The position numbers were made by a program, and so were the translations under genes. Below, piece by piece: positions 1 through 7,364 of a stretch of DNA of 13,631 bases; position 1 is the first letter of the stretch, and each line of letters opens with the position of its first letter. Source of the stretch: Treponema sp. (lineage in GTDB: Bacteria; Spirochaetota; Spirochaetia; Treponematales; Treponemataceae); the NCBI GenBank assembly GCA_024699205.1, contig JAILQA010000455.1, forward strand, positions 1 to 13,631, in the 5' to 3' direction. The notes beneath the pieces were generated by a model. The model saw only the letters and a program-made list of their open reading frames with translations. It ran no database searches and had not been told where the DNA came from.

Positions 1-1
1 T

Positions 2-523
2 TATGATTCACTGATTAAAAAGATTTTCGGTGACAATGCCTTCAGCAAATCAATTTATTTACAGAAAATTGAAATTGACAGAAATAGTGATACAATCGTT
101 GAATATAAAGAGGAGTTTCTTCCTAAAAATGGAAAAATCTCTTATTGGGATGATGATGGAAACGGAATCTGCGATTATCAGTATATCCGTTACCCTGATG
201 ATGATTCGAATGTTTTAAAAGAAGAAGCAATTTTTTATACTTCAAATGGACTTGAATCTGTTTTAATCGCTTTTGAAAATCAAGTGCCGGTTTTAATCAG
301 ATACAATGAAAATGAATATAAGGTAATAAAAGGATACAGAAACAATTATTATTGGATTTCAGAAATCGGTACAAAGGAGCAGGAAGAAAAAATTATTGCT
401 CAGATCGATACAAATCTTGTAAACGGCGAAGTAAATATTGTGCAGATTTCTGAGGATGAAAGATTTACAATCATCCGGGTTGACAGTAATTTTTATTTGA
501 AAAAAATAGAATACAATGAATAA
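2..523 (+). CDS. Partial protein of unknown function (3' end only)
   Basis: The reading frame is open from base 2 to a TAA at 521-523, giving 173 C-terminal residues of a gene that starts before the window. I do not recognise the family. The visible part is hydrophilic, rich in Asp, Glu, Asn, Tyr and Ile, with no membrane segment. It contains a short acidic stretch, YWDDDGNGICDYQY, near residues 48-61 of the visible part, followed by alternating charged and hydrophobic residues that suggest beta strands. The Asp/Asn/Gly pattern recalls loop repeats in secreted or surface spirochaetal proteins, but one copy is not enough to call a repeat. A good internal ATG at 284 exists, but the frame runs well upstream of it with the same composition, so the gene is simply cut by the window edge. 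The next gene begins about 39 bases after the stop on the same strand, so co-transcription is possible. Confidence 0.75.
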   Translation, partial: YDSLIKKIFGDNAFSKSIYLQKIEIDRNSDTIVEYKEEFLPKNGKISYWDDDGNGICDYQYIRYPDDDSNVLKEEAIFYTSNGLESVLIAFENQVPVLIRYNENEYKVIKGYRNNYYWISEIGTKEQEEKIIAQIDTNLVNGEVNIVQISEDERFTIIRVDSNFYLKKIEYNE

Positions 524-562
524 TTTTCTGCATCTGAAATAAAAAAATTGAACGGAAATACG

Positions 563-2188
563 ATGACGCAAAAAAATAATTTTTTATTTATAGTAAGCTT
601 GATTCTTGCTCTTGCAGTTTTTTCTTCATGCAAATCAATAAAAGAGCCCGAACACGTAGAAACATATCTTGATTATACTAATGATGATGTGGTTCAAAAC
701 GAAATACATACCATAAGAACTCTTTTAGAAACTGATTGCGTAAAGGCTTTATGGCGGGCTTGTATTTTAAAAAATCAGGAAATTATTGATGAATGTAAGG
801 TTCAGACAATTCTTCAGCTGGATTATGCAATAGAAAATAAAGATTATTATGAAGCCGCTCGTTTGTCAGATTCACTTAAAGCTGCTGGAATCGAACTTGA
901 TTCTAAATATACACAAGTAGATTATAATTCTCTGATAAAAGAAGAAATCCCGGGTAGTGTAGTTTGTAAGGAAAAGCTTCCTCAGACAATTATGGATTGT
1001 ATAAATGCAACAGTAACAGTTTGGGTTGATAAAGGCTTGAAGGTAGAAAATGGTGCCGGTTATGCAGATATTGTAATTGGTTCAGGCTTTTTTATTGATA
1101 AACGAGGGTATATTATTACAAATCATCATGTCATTGATTCCATGGTAGACCCAAAATACGAAGGCTATTCCCGGGTTTATGTAAAATTGCCTTCTGATAT
1201 GGAAACAAAAATACCTGCAAAGGTTATAGGCTATGATTCTGTTATTGATCTTGCCCTGCTTAAAGTAGAAATGGAGCCGGACTTTGTATTCGAGCTTGGT
1301 TCAAGTTCAGATTTAGGTGTAGGTGATAAAGTTTCTGTAATAGGTACCCCAATAGGACTGGAAGGAACTTTAACCTCGGGAATTATTTCTGCAATTGACA
1401 GAAAACTTACTACAATGGGAACAGTTCTTCAGCTGGATGCAGCCGTTAATTCAGGAAACTCTGGTGGCCCTTTGATTGATGAAAATAAAAAAGTTCAGGC
1501 AATTGTTTTTGCCGGCATGCTGCAGTTCCAGGGCTTGAACTTTGCAATTCCTGTTGAATATTTAAAACAGGAGCTTCCGCTTTTGTATAAAGGCGGCCCT
1601 GTTCCTCACGTCTGGATTGCTTCTTATGGTCATACAAAGAGAGTAAAAGCTGCAAAGACGGGAATTGAAGTACAATATGTTATGCCGGGTGGTTCTGCTT
1701 TCTTTTCTGGAATTAAGGAAAATTGCCTGATTACCAGCGTTGACAATCAAAAAATTGAATCTTTAGATCAGCTGCAGTTTTATCTCATGTCAAAAAGTGA
1801 CCGTACTTTAATTTCTGTAAATTACACAGATGAAGAAGGAAAAGAGTGTACAAGTCCTGTTTATCTTGAAGCCCGTCCTGAAAATCCCCTTATAAAAATC
1901 TACGAAAGTGATTTACTGGGAAATGCCTTTCTTCCAATTTTTGGAATGTCCATGATTCGTTCATCTACAACAAACAGAAGGGCTTATAGTGTAAAAACTG
2001 TCTTAAACGGAACTTCTGCCGATGAAATGGGTTTTTCGGAAAATGATCCGGTTACAGTGCAGGATATAAAAATTGATATTGACAATAATTACTTTTTAGC
2101 CCAACTTTATGTACAGAGGCGTAAAAAGGGTTTTATAGATGTTTCGATGACAATGGGTTCCTATCTGGACAGCCCTTATTACTTTTAA
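563..2188 (+). CDS. HtrA-like (S1C) trypsin-fold serine protease lipoprotein with PDZ-like domain
   Basis: This is probably an envelope-located protease or chaperone of the DegP/HtrA group that degrades or refolds damaged exported proteins. From the ATG at 563 it is 541 residues. Residues 1-22 form a lipoprotein signal peptide ending FSS-Cys23, a loose spirochaetal lipobox. Residues about 35-115 are helical and charged, possibly TPR-like. The protease domain spans about 145-335 and has a complete triad: His189 in TNHHV, Asp229 in SVIDLALL and Ser300 in NSGNSGGPL. A PDZ-like segment follows (about 345-440), containing VMPGGSAFFSGI. The last 95 residues or so match nothing I can name; they are not a clear second PDZ domain. 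A TTG at 548 is an in-frame alternative (546 residues), but the ATG is better placed behind GGA at 554-556 and directly precedes the charged start of the signal peptide. lepA starts 25 bases after the stop, so the two are probably co-transcribed. The protease call is strong; the substrate is unknown. Confidence 0.9.
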   Translation: MTQKNNFLFIVSLILALAVFSSCKSIKEPEHVETYLDYTNDDVVQNEIHTIRTLLETDCVKALWRACILKNQEIIDECKVQTILQLDYAIENKDYYEAARLSDSLKAAGIELDSKYTQVDYNSLIKEEIPGSVVCKEKLPQTIMDCINATVTVWVDKGLKVENGAGYADIVIGSGFFIDKRGYIITNHHVIDSMVDPKYEGYSRVYVKLPSDMETKIPAKVIGYDSVIDLALLKVEMEPDFVFELGSSSDLGVGDKVSVIGTPIGLEGTLTSGIISAIDRKLTTMGTVLQLDAAVNSGNSGGPLIDENKKVQAIVFAGMLQFQGLNFAIPVEYLKQELPLLYKGGPVPHVWIASYGHTKRVKAAKTGIEVQYVMPGGSAFFSGIKENCLITSVDNQKIESLDQLQFYLMSKSDRTLISVNYTDEEGKECTSPVYLEARPENPLIKIYESDLLGNAFLPIFGMSMIRSSTTNRRAYSVKTVLNGTSADEMGFSENDPVTVQDIKIDIDNNYFLAQLYVQRRKKGFIDVSMTMGSYLDSPYYF

Positions 2189-2203
2189 TATTTGATATAA
2201 TTT

Positions 2204-2207
2204 GGAG
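2204..2207 (+). promoter_or_regulatory. Shine-Dalgarno site of lepA
   Basis: GGAG lies six bases before the ATG at 2214. It overlaps a possible in-frame TTG start at 2202, which is therefore part of the ribosome binding site and not the start codon. Confidence 0.8.
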
Positions 2208-2213
2208 TTTTTT

Positions 2214-4016
2214 ATGACAGAAATGAAGTACAAGCGCAATTTTTGTATTGTTGCTCATATTGACCACGGTAAATCAACTCTTTCGGACAGGCTTATTCAA
2301 AAGGCACAGATTATTGATGACCGTAAGATGGTAAATCAGATTCTGGACAATATGGATATAGAACGTGAGCGCGGAATTACAATTAAAAGTCAGGCTGTTA
2401 CAATTCCTTATCATGCTAAGGACGGACATGATTATGAGCTTAATTTCGTAGATACTCCGGGACATGTAGACTTTTCTTATGAGGTTTCCAGAGCAATCGC
2501 CTCTTGCGAAGGTGCGCTTTTGCTGGTAGATGCAACTCAAGGAGTTGAAAGTCAGACGGTAAGTAATATGTACATGGCTTTGGAACACGATTTAACAATG
2601 GTTCCTGTTATCAATAAAATAGATTTGGCTTCGGCTGATATTGAATCGTGTAAGCATCAGATTGATAATGAGCTGGGACTTGATTCTTCAGATGCAATGT
2701 GTGTTTCTGCAAAAACTGGTGAGGGAATTGACGAGCTTATGGAAGCAATTGTTACTAAGTTTCCGCCACCAAAGGGAGATCCTAACGGCAAGCTTGCAGC
2801 CCTTATTTTTGACTGTCATTACGATGTTTATCGCGGAGTTGTTGTTCATGTTCGTGTTATGGACGGTCAGCTCAGAACTGGTGATTTAATCAAAATGATG
2901 AGCACCAACACTCAGTACAAGGTTGAACAGTGCGGTATTTTTAAGATTAATTATGAAGAAACCGGTGTGCTTGAAGCAGGTGATGTAGGTTATATTATTT
3001 CCGGCTTAAAAACTGTTAGCGATGTAAAAGTTGGTGATACGATTACTTCTGTTGAAAACGGTCTTGAAGAGCCTTTGCCTGGATTTAAAGAGGTTAAGCC
3101 TGTTGTTTATTCTTCAATCTATCCAATGGATTCAAATGATTACGAAGAATTAAAAGACAGTATGGAAAAGCTTAAGTTGAATGATGCAAGTTTAATTTAC
3201 GAAAAAGATAATTCTCTTGCTTTAGGAAACGGTTTCCGCTGTGGCTTCCTTGGGCTTCTTCATCTGGAAATTATCCAGGAACGTCTTGAACGCGACTTTG
3301 ATCAGGCAGTAATTTTTACAGCTCCATCTGTACGCTATCTTCTGCACCTTTCTAACGGTGAAGATATGTATATTGATAATCCATCTGAATATCCTCAGGG
3401 CAGAATCCGTGATGCCGAGGAACCTTATATAAAAGCATCAATCATAACTCCTTCTGAATATCTGGGTTCAATCATGGCTTTGTGTACAGAAAAACGTGGC
3501 ATGCAGACAAATATGGCTTATCTGGATACAAAACGCGTTGAATTGAATTATGAAATGCCTTTGTCCGAAGTTCTTTTTGATTTTTACGACCGTTTGAAAA
3601 GCTACAGCCGAGGGTATGCTTCTTTTGATTATGAGGTAATTGGCTATCGTCCAACAGAACTTGTTAAGGTTGATATTCTTTTGAATGGAAAAATGGTGGA
3701 TGCCTTATCTTTACTTACCTTTAAAAATAATGCAGTTGCCCGAGCCCGCAAGGTTTGTGAACGCTTAAAGGATGAGATTTCCCGCCAGCAGTTTAAGATT
3801 GCTATTCAGGGAGCAATTGGAAGTCAGATTATCGCTCGTGAGACAGTAAATCCTGTACGAAAAGACGTTCTTGCAAAATGTTATGGCGGTGATATTACCC
3901 GTAAGCGTAAGCTTCTTGAAAAACAGAAGGAAGGTAAAAAGCGCATGAAGATGATTGGTGATGTTGAACTTCCTCAGAGTGCTTTCCTTGCTGTGCTTAA
4001 AGAAAAAGAAGAGTAG
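2214..4016 (+). CDS. lepA: Elongation factor 4 (LepA), ribosome-associated GTPase
   Basis: LepA/EF4 is a translational GTPase that binds the ribosome, affects back-translocation and subunit assembly, and helps translation under stress. The protein is 600 residues, the normal length. GTPase motifs are all present: AHIDHGKST (14-22), RGITI (53-57), DTPGH (80-84), NKID (134-137) and SAKTG (165-169). The EF-G-like domains follow. The LepA-specific C-terminal domain carries the hallmark KCYGGDITRK at 555-564, which separates it from EF-G, TypA and IF2. Start choice rests on GGAG six bases upstream of ATG 2214. The gene follows the HtrA-like lipoprotein gene by 25 bases; in many bacteria lepA neighbours an envelope gene (lepB in E. 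coli), but the protease pairing here looks lineage-specific. Its TAG stop is one base away from the stop of the convergent Maf gene, leaving no room for an intergenic terminator. Confidence 0.97.
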   Translation: MTEMKYKRNFCIVAHIDHGKSTLSDRLIQKAQIIDDRKMVNQILDNMDIERERGITIKSQAVTIPYHAKDGHDYELNFVDTPGHVDFSYEVSRAIASCEGALLLVDATQGVESQTVSNMYMALEHDLTMVPVINKIDLASADIESCKHQIDNELGLDSSDAMCVSAKTGEGIDELMEAIVTKFPPPKGDPNGKLAALIFDCHYDVYRGVVVHVRVMDGQLRTGDLIKMMSTNTQYKVEQCGIFKINYEETGVLEAGDVGYIISGLKTVSDVKVGDTITSVENGLEEPLPGFKEVKPVVYSSIYPMDSNDYEELKDSMEKLKLNDASLIYEKDNSLALGNGFRCGFLGLLHLEIIQERLERDFDQAVIFTAPSVRYLLHLSNGEDMYIDNPSEYPQGRIRDAEEPYIKASIITPSEYLGSIMALCTEKRGMQTNMAYLDTKRVELNYEMPLSEVLFDFYDRLKSYSRGYASFDYEVIGYRPTELVKVDILLNGKMVDALSLLTFKNNAVARARKVCERLKDEISRQQFKIAIQGAIGSQIIARETVNPVRKDVLAKCYGGDITRKRKLLEKQKEGKKRMKMIGDVELPQSAFLAVLKEKEE

Positions 4017-4017
4017 C

Positions 4018-5775
4018 TTATCTGAATAATTTTAGAAAGTAATCAAGCTCAATCCTTATTCTTTTTAAGAAAGATAATTCAGTGGAAAAAATCTGTCCGT
4101 CAGGAAAGTGAAGATAAAGATATTCTCTGGCTTCTGCAAGCTGTCGGATTTTTTCCTCTGCTTCTGCCGGGGAAAGTTTTATTTGACCTGTGAGAATGTC
4201 TTTTAATGTTTCAAGTTGCTTTTTTTCATCATGAATGTATTCTGTGATTTTTTGAGATAAATCCTTCTGGTATGTTTTCTGATGCTGGAATTGAATTGTA
4301 TGTTCGTTATTTGTGTATTCGTTGTTTTCAGTGCAGTTGCTTTTGTTTACGTTGCTGTCGGTTCCTGCACACACGCTTTCTGTTTCATTTAAATCTGGTT
4401 TTCTGGTAAGAATCGCCAATTTAATTCCACAGTCCATGGAATCAAAGATATTTTTTTTATCATAAAAATAGGCATTAAAAGTGTTTGCGTAACTTTGCAA
4501 TATGTGCGTTGTATAAAAGGTATTGCCAGCTTTATCTAAAAATGCTGTGGTATTGTCATTAAAGCAGGATTTATAATTTTGAAGTGGATTCAAGCGGTTT
4601 GTAGTCTTGAGTCTTGTGGTATGAGCCATTGTTCCTTTTGCATGGGTAAATCCTGCCGAAAATGAAAAATCAAGTCCATAAATATAAATTGGAATACTGT
4701 CATCTATTCTGAACTTGTCAGCATAAAATACTGTTGTTAATCCTACAGAACCAAATGGTGGATTTGATGGCGGTAAAAGTTTTTCTTCCTGCATTGAAGA
4801 TATGAAATTGCAGTCATCAAAAATCGTTGTAAAATATGAAAGGCTGGACAGGTCAAAATTGTGGCTGATAAGAGGCGTAGAAGAAAGACTTGCAAAAATG
4901 TGAGTTTTACCTTGATTAATTTGTGCCCTTGTTCCTATAAAGGCTTGAATTATAAGCTCTTGTGCTTCTTCAATAAAAACTCCGTCTGGATTAATGTTAT
5001 TTTGCAAAAGTGAAGTAAGGGAGGTGTCTGTGCAGAGAATAAAAAACTCTTCTGCATATTCCTTTATTTCTTCTATACCTTTATTTATGCTTTCTCCCGC
5101 TCCAAAAATTAAAATTGGTTTTGAAACAGATTTAAAATATTTTTCAAGTGGAATTGTCTGCGGTAAAAGCTGAAGATTGGTAAAAAAATTATGTGAATAT
5201 TTACGGCCAAATTTAACTAAAGTCACCCGGTTTGACCAGAAGGTCATTAATGCCTTTGTGCTGGCTTGTAAAAGTTCTTCATAAAAGGAAGAATTAAAGC
5301 TTGCTCCTGCTGAAAAATCAAGCCTTATAATCCTTCGGAAGCTTCCTGCTGCTGGTAATTTTGTACCGTCAGCAAAGGTGTATGAATGTTTGTTTAATAT
5401 TTGAGGAAGTTGATAAAGTTCATTTTGTGATAAAAATGCCACTTTTTGTGAATTGTTGATTTTTTCCCAGTCTTCTGCAATTTCATCAGCTCCTGTAAAA
5501 AGTGATTTTGTAAAATCATAAAGTGCAGATTCTCTTTCACATAAAAGAAGAAAGCATTGGTCTGGGAGTTTATCCAATAATTCTTTTATTCCATAGGGAA
5601 GAATAGGAGAGCAGCATAAAAAAATTGTCCCGCTTTGAATTGTTAGATTATTTATTGTATTGGTGATTGCCTTTGCAGGCGCGTATTTTGAATAGAGAAG
5701 CTTTTCTTTGTATGATACAGAAAAGCCCTGCGCAGTTTGAATTAGGCAGGGCTTTTGAAAAATATTATTATCCAA
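4018..5775 (-). CDS. Maf/DUF115 family protein (motility-associated factor, MptE-like fold)
   Basis: The sequence fits the family annotated as motility-associated factor glycosyltransferase or DUF115 (6-hydroxymethylpterin diphosphokinase MptE-like), 585 residues. In other bacteria Maf proteins are linked to glycosylation of flagellins; that role here is inferred. The N-terminal segment LYSKYAPAKA (27-36) is family-like. The core Rossmann-like domain shows FGAGESI (224-230), CTD (248-250), INPDGVF (261-267), PPFGSVGLT (339-347), GLDFSF (367-372) and THAKGT (377-382). Residues about 462-495 are a polar Asn/Thr/Glu-rich linker, followed by a charged helical tail. The only usable start is a TTG at 5775, one base after the stop of the foldase gene: an in-frame stop lies just upstream and the next standard start is about 67 codons in. 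No Shine-Dalgarno sequence is visible, so translation probably depends on coupling. A terminator-like hairpin lies within the first 19 codons. Confidence 0.82.
   Translation of the reverse strand: MDNNIFQKPCLIQTAQGFSVSYKEKLLYSKYAPAKAITNTINNLTIQSGTIFLCCSPILPYGIKELLDKLPDQCFLLLCERESALYDFTKSLFTGADEIAEDWEKINNSQKVAFLSQNELYQLPQILNKHSYTFADGTKLPAAGSFRRIIRLDFSAGASFNSSFYEELLQASTKALMTFWSNRVTLVKFGRKYSHNFFTNLQLLPQTIPLEKYFKSVSKPILIFGAGESINKGIEEIKEYAEEFFILCTDTSLTSLLQNNINPDGVFIEEAQELIIQAFIGTRAQINQGKTHIFASLSSTPLISHNFDLSSLSYFTTIFDDCNFISSMQEEKLLPPSNPPFGSVGLTTVFYADKFRIDDSIPIYIYGLDFSFSAGFTHAKGTMAHTTRLKTTNRLNPLQNYKSCFNDNTTAFLDKAGNTFYTTHILQSYANTFNAYFYDKKNIFDSMDCGIKLAILTRKPDLNETESVCAGTDSNVNKSNCTENNEYTNNEHTIQFQHQKTYQKDLSQKITEYIHDEKKQLETLKDILTGQIKLSPAEAEEKIRQLAEAREYLYLHFPDGQIFSTELSFLKRIRIELDYFLKLFR
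5721..5756 (-). terminator. Terminator-like perfect hairpin inside the 5' end of the Maf gene
   Basis: On the minus strand AAAAGCCCTGC (5756-5746) pairs perfectly with GCAGGGCTTTT (5731-5721) across a 14-base loop. The 11-bp stem has a GC-rich upper half and ends in four T residues, as in intrinsic terminators, although the T run is short and is followed by CTGTATC. It begins 20 bases after the foldase stop and lies within codons 7-19 of the Maf gene. It could terminate or attenuate transcription between the two genes. Being nearly symmetric, it could also act on plus-strand transcripts. Confidence 0.5.
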
Positions 5776-5776
5776 A

Positions 5777-7243
5777 TTACATTAAATTAGAATAGTAAGT
5801 TGTCATGAAATTATTTTCGAGTTTTTTACCGTCCATAATTGCATCTTGTGCAGCAGCGTTGTCATAGTTCTGAATGTCAGAAATAAATGAGGTAGAAGTT
5901 TCTGCTTCGCTGTCTGCTGTTTCTGTATTTGTATACTGAACAACTACAACATAATCATTGATTACAAGAGGTTCTGAATAATCGTTGAGCTTCAAAGAGA
6001 ATGCTGCTTTGAGGAAGTTTTCATTTGTTGCTGCTCCACCTAATCCTTCAATTGAAGTATCAAGTTTTGCACAAACAGAAGTGTTTCCATAGTTCAATGG
6101 GAAAGGAGCAATTTCTTTCTTTTCGATTCCAAGACTTTCGCAAGCTGCATCAAATCCTTTTGCCTTAGCTTCTGTAGCAAAGAGATTAGCCTGTGCAATG
6201 TAATAATCTTCAACCATAGTTGATTCATAAGAATTGATATAACTTGTTACACGTGATTTCATATCATCGCTTGTAAAGTCAGGCTGAACAGCATCGCCGT
6301 CAGTTCTGAAGATTGAGTAACCAAGTAAAGTCTGGATTACAGGGCTTACAGAATCTTTTGGAAGGCTTACGATTTTATCAAGGTCAGCTTTATCGTTAAG
6401 AATGTTTTCAAGCTGATACTGATAAGTGTTTGTAAGTTTTCCTTCTGTATCACTGTATGATTTCTGTGAGTATTCAGAAATAGCATCTTCAAAAGTAATG
6501 TTTCCTTTTTCAAGATCTTTAGCAATTTTCTTTGCCTGTGCTTCATCTTCTACAGTGATAATAGAAATATCATATTTGATGAACTTTGCAGTATTTTTGT
6601 TTGCAAAAGCTAATTTTTCTTCTTCTGGATAATTTGATTTTTTGAATGTAGCCAGATTGAATCCGCGTTTTTCTGATTCATAATTTTTGATAAAATCCAA
6701 TTCAGCATCTGCTTCTTTTAATCCAAAGAGGGCAGTTGTTCCAAAGATTTCTGTTTCTGAACCAAAGTTATCATTCTGGAAACGTCCAGTGTAAAGATTG
6801 TCCTGAATGCTTGCACGCATTTCTTCAACTCTTGCAGGGTCAGCCTGGTTGTAAAGTTTTTTAGAGAACTTTCCGTTTTCATCATAGAAATAACGGCGAA
6901 GCTGTCTGTTTACTGCTTCTTTTGGAACTTTAAAACCGCTTTCTTTAACTGCATCTTCGTAAGCGTATTTCATTACTGTTGAGTTGAAAGCGTAATTAAA
7001 TACGTAATACTGGTTAGATGAATCAATCTGCATTCCCTGATTGCGGAACATTTCTGCATAATAAGAAACGAAATTAGCAAAATCTGAACCACTTTCGTAT
7101 GCAATCTTTCTTCCGTTGTATTTACCAAATTCGAGAGGTTTCTGATTTCCTCCTTTTCCTAATGAAGCTGGTAATACAAAGGCTATAAGACAAATAATTA
7201 AAATTACTATAGAGCCTGCTGTGTATAGTGCACCTTTTTTCAT
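5777..7243 (-). CDS. Membrane-anchored parvulin-type peptidyl-prolyl isomerase (SurA/PpiD/PrsA-like foldase)
   Basis: This is a probable envelope chaperone that assists folding of exported proteins and catalyses proline isomerisation. It is 488 residues from the ATG at 7243. Residues 1-28 carry a short positive N-terminus and one hydrophobic segment (about 8-26) that is an uncleaved anchor or signal peptide; there is no lipobox. A SurA_N-like helical region follows, with the conserved-looking KVPKEAVNRQLRRYFYDENGKFS near 106-128. A degenerate parvulin domain occupies about 221-316, from AKFIKYDISIITVEDEAQAK to LLGYSIFRTDGD. The C-terminal part repeats the helical pattern and includes a second weak parvulin-like stretch ending VVVVQYT. 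AGGA seven bases upstream selects ATG 7243 over an in-frame TTG at 7249. A strong promoter sits about 40 bases upstream. The Maf gene follows by one base. The parvulin domain is divergent, so a purely chaperone role is possible. Confidence 0.8.
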   Translation of the reverse strand: MKKGALYTAGSIVILIICLIAFVLPASLGKGGNQKPLEFGKYNGRKIAYESGSDFANFVSYYAEMFRNQGMQIDSSNQYYVFNYAFNSTVMKYAYEDAVKESGFKVPKEAVNRQLRRYFYDENGKFSKKLYNQADPARVEEMRASIQDNLYTGRFQNDNFGSETEIFGTTALFGLKEADAELDFIKNYESEKRGFNLATFKKSNYPEEEKLAFANKNTAKFIKYDISIITVEDEAQAKKIAKDLEKGNITFEDAISEYSQKSYSDTEGKLTNTYQYQLENILNDKADLDKIVSLPKDSVSPVIQTLLGYSIFRTDGDAVQPDFTSDDMKSRVTSYINSYESTMVEDYYIAQANLFATEAKAKGFDAACESLGIEKKEIAPFPLNYGNTSVCAKLDTSIEGLGGAATNENFLKAAFSLKLNDYSEPLVINDYVVVVQYTNTETADSEAETSTSFISDIQNYDNAAAQDAIMDGKKLENNFMTTYYSNLM

Positions 7244-7250
7244 ATACAAT

Positions 7251-7254
7251 TCCT
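7251..7254 (-). promoter_or_regulatory. Shine-Dalgarno site of the foldase gene
   Basis: AGGA on the minus strand lies seven bases before ATG 7243. An in-frame TTG at 7249 would sit only one base from it, which is too close for initiation, so the ATG is chosen. Confidence 0.7.
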
Positions 7255-7284
7255 TTTTTTGTGTAAAATTTAATATAGTAGATT

Positions 7285-7313
7285 ATTTTAACATAGTGAA
7301 ATAGACCTGTCAA
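7285..7313 (-). promoter_or_regulatory. Sigma-70 promoter of the foldase-Maf operon
   Basis: On the minus strand a perfect -35 TTGACA (7313-7308) is separated by exactly 17 bases from -10 TAAAAT (7290-7285), five of six matches to consensus. Transcription should start near 7278, giving a leader of about 35 bases before ATG 7243. It is the best promoter match in the window and lies between the end of the DdlB-like gene and the foldase gene. Confidence 0.78.
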
Positions 7314-7326
7314 TGTCGAATTTCTG

Positions 7327-7364
7327 CATGTATTTTTTTACATGTTTTTTACATGTATTTTTTA
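7327..7364. repeat. Three tandem copies of a CATGTATTTTTTA-like unit
   Basis: Three imperfect direct repeats of 14, 11 and 13 bases (7327-7340, 7341-7351, 7352-7364) overlap the last codons and stop of the DdlB-like ligase. Because ACATGT is palindromic, TACATGT (7339-7345) and ACATGTA (7351-7357) can form a 7-bp hairpin followed by six T residues on the plus strand. On the minus strand, the sense strand of the genes here, the hairpin is followed by A residues, so it is not a convincing terminator for the ligase gene. Confidence 0.6.

Noticed and set aside
30..218. Plus-strand open frame of 62 codons near the left edge
   Set aside because: It lies within the partial gene at 2-523 in another frame, has no ribosome binding site and has unlikely composition.
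2196..2201. TATAAT just before lepA as a promoter
   Set aside because: No -35 is found at 16-18 bases, and transcription would start after the ribosome binding site that the gene evidently uses. Co-transcription with the protease gene is simpler.
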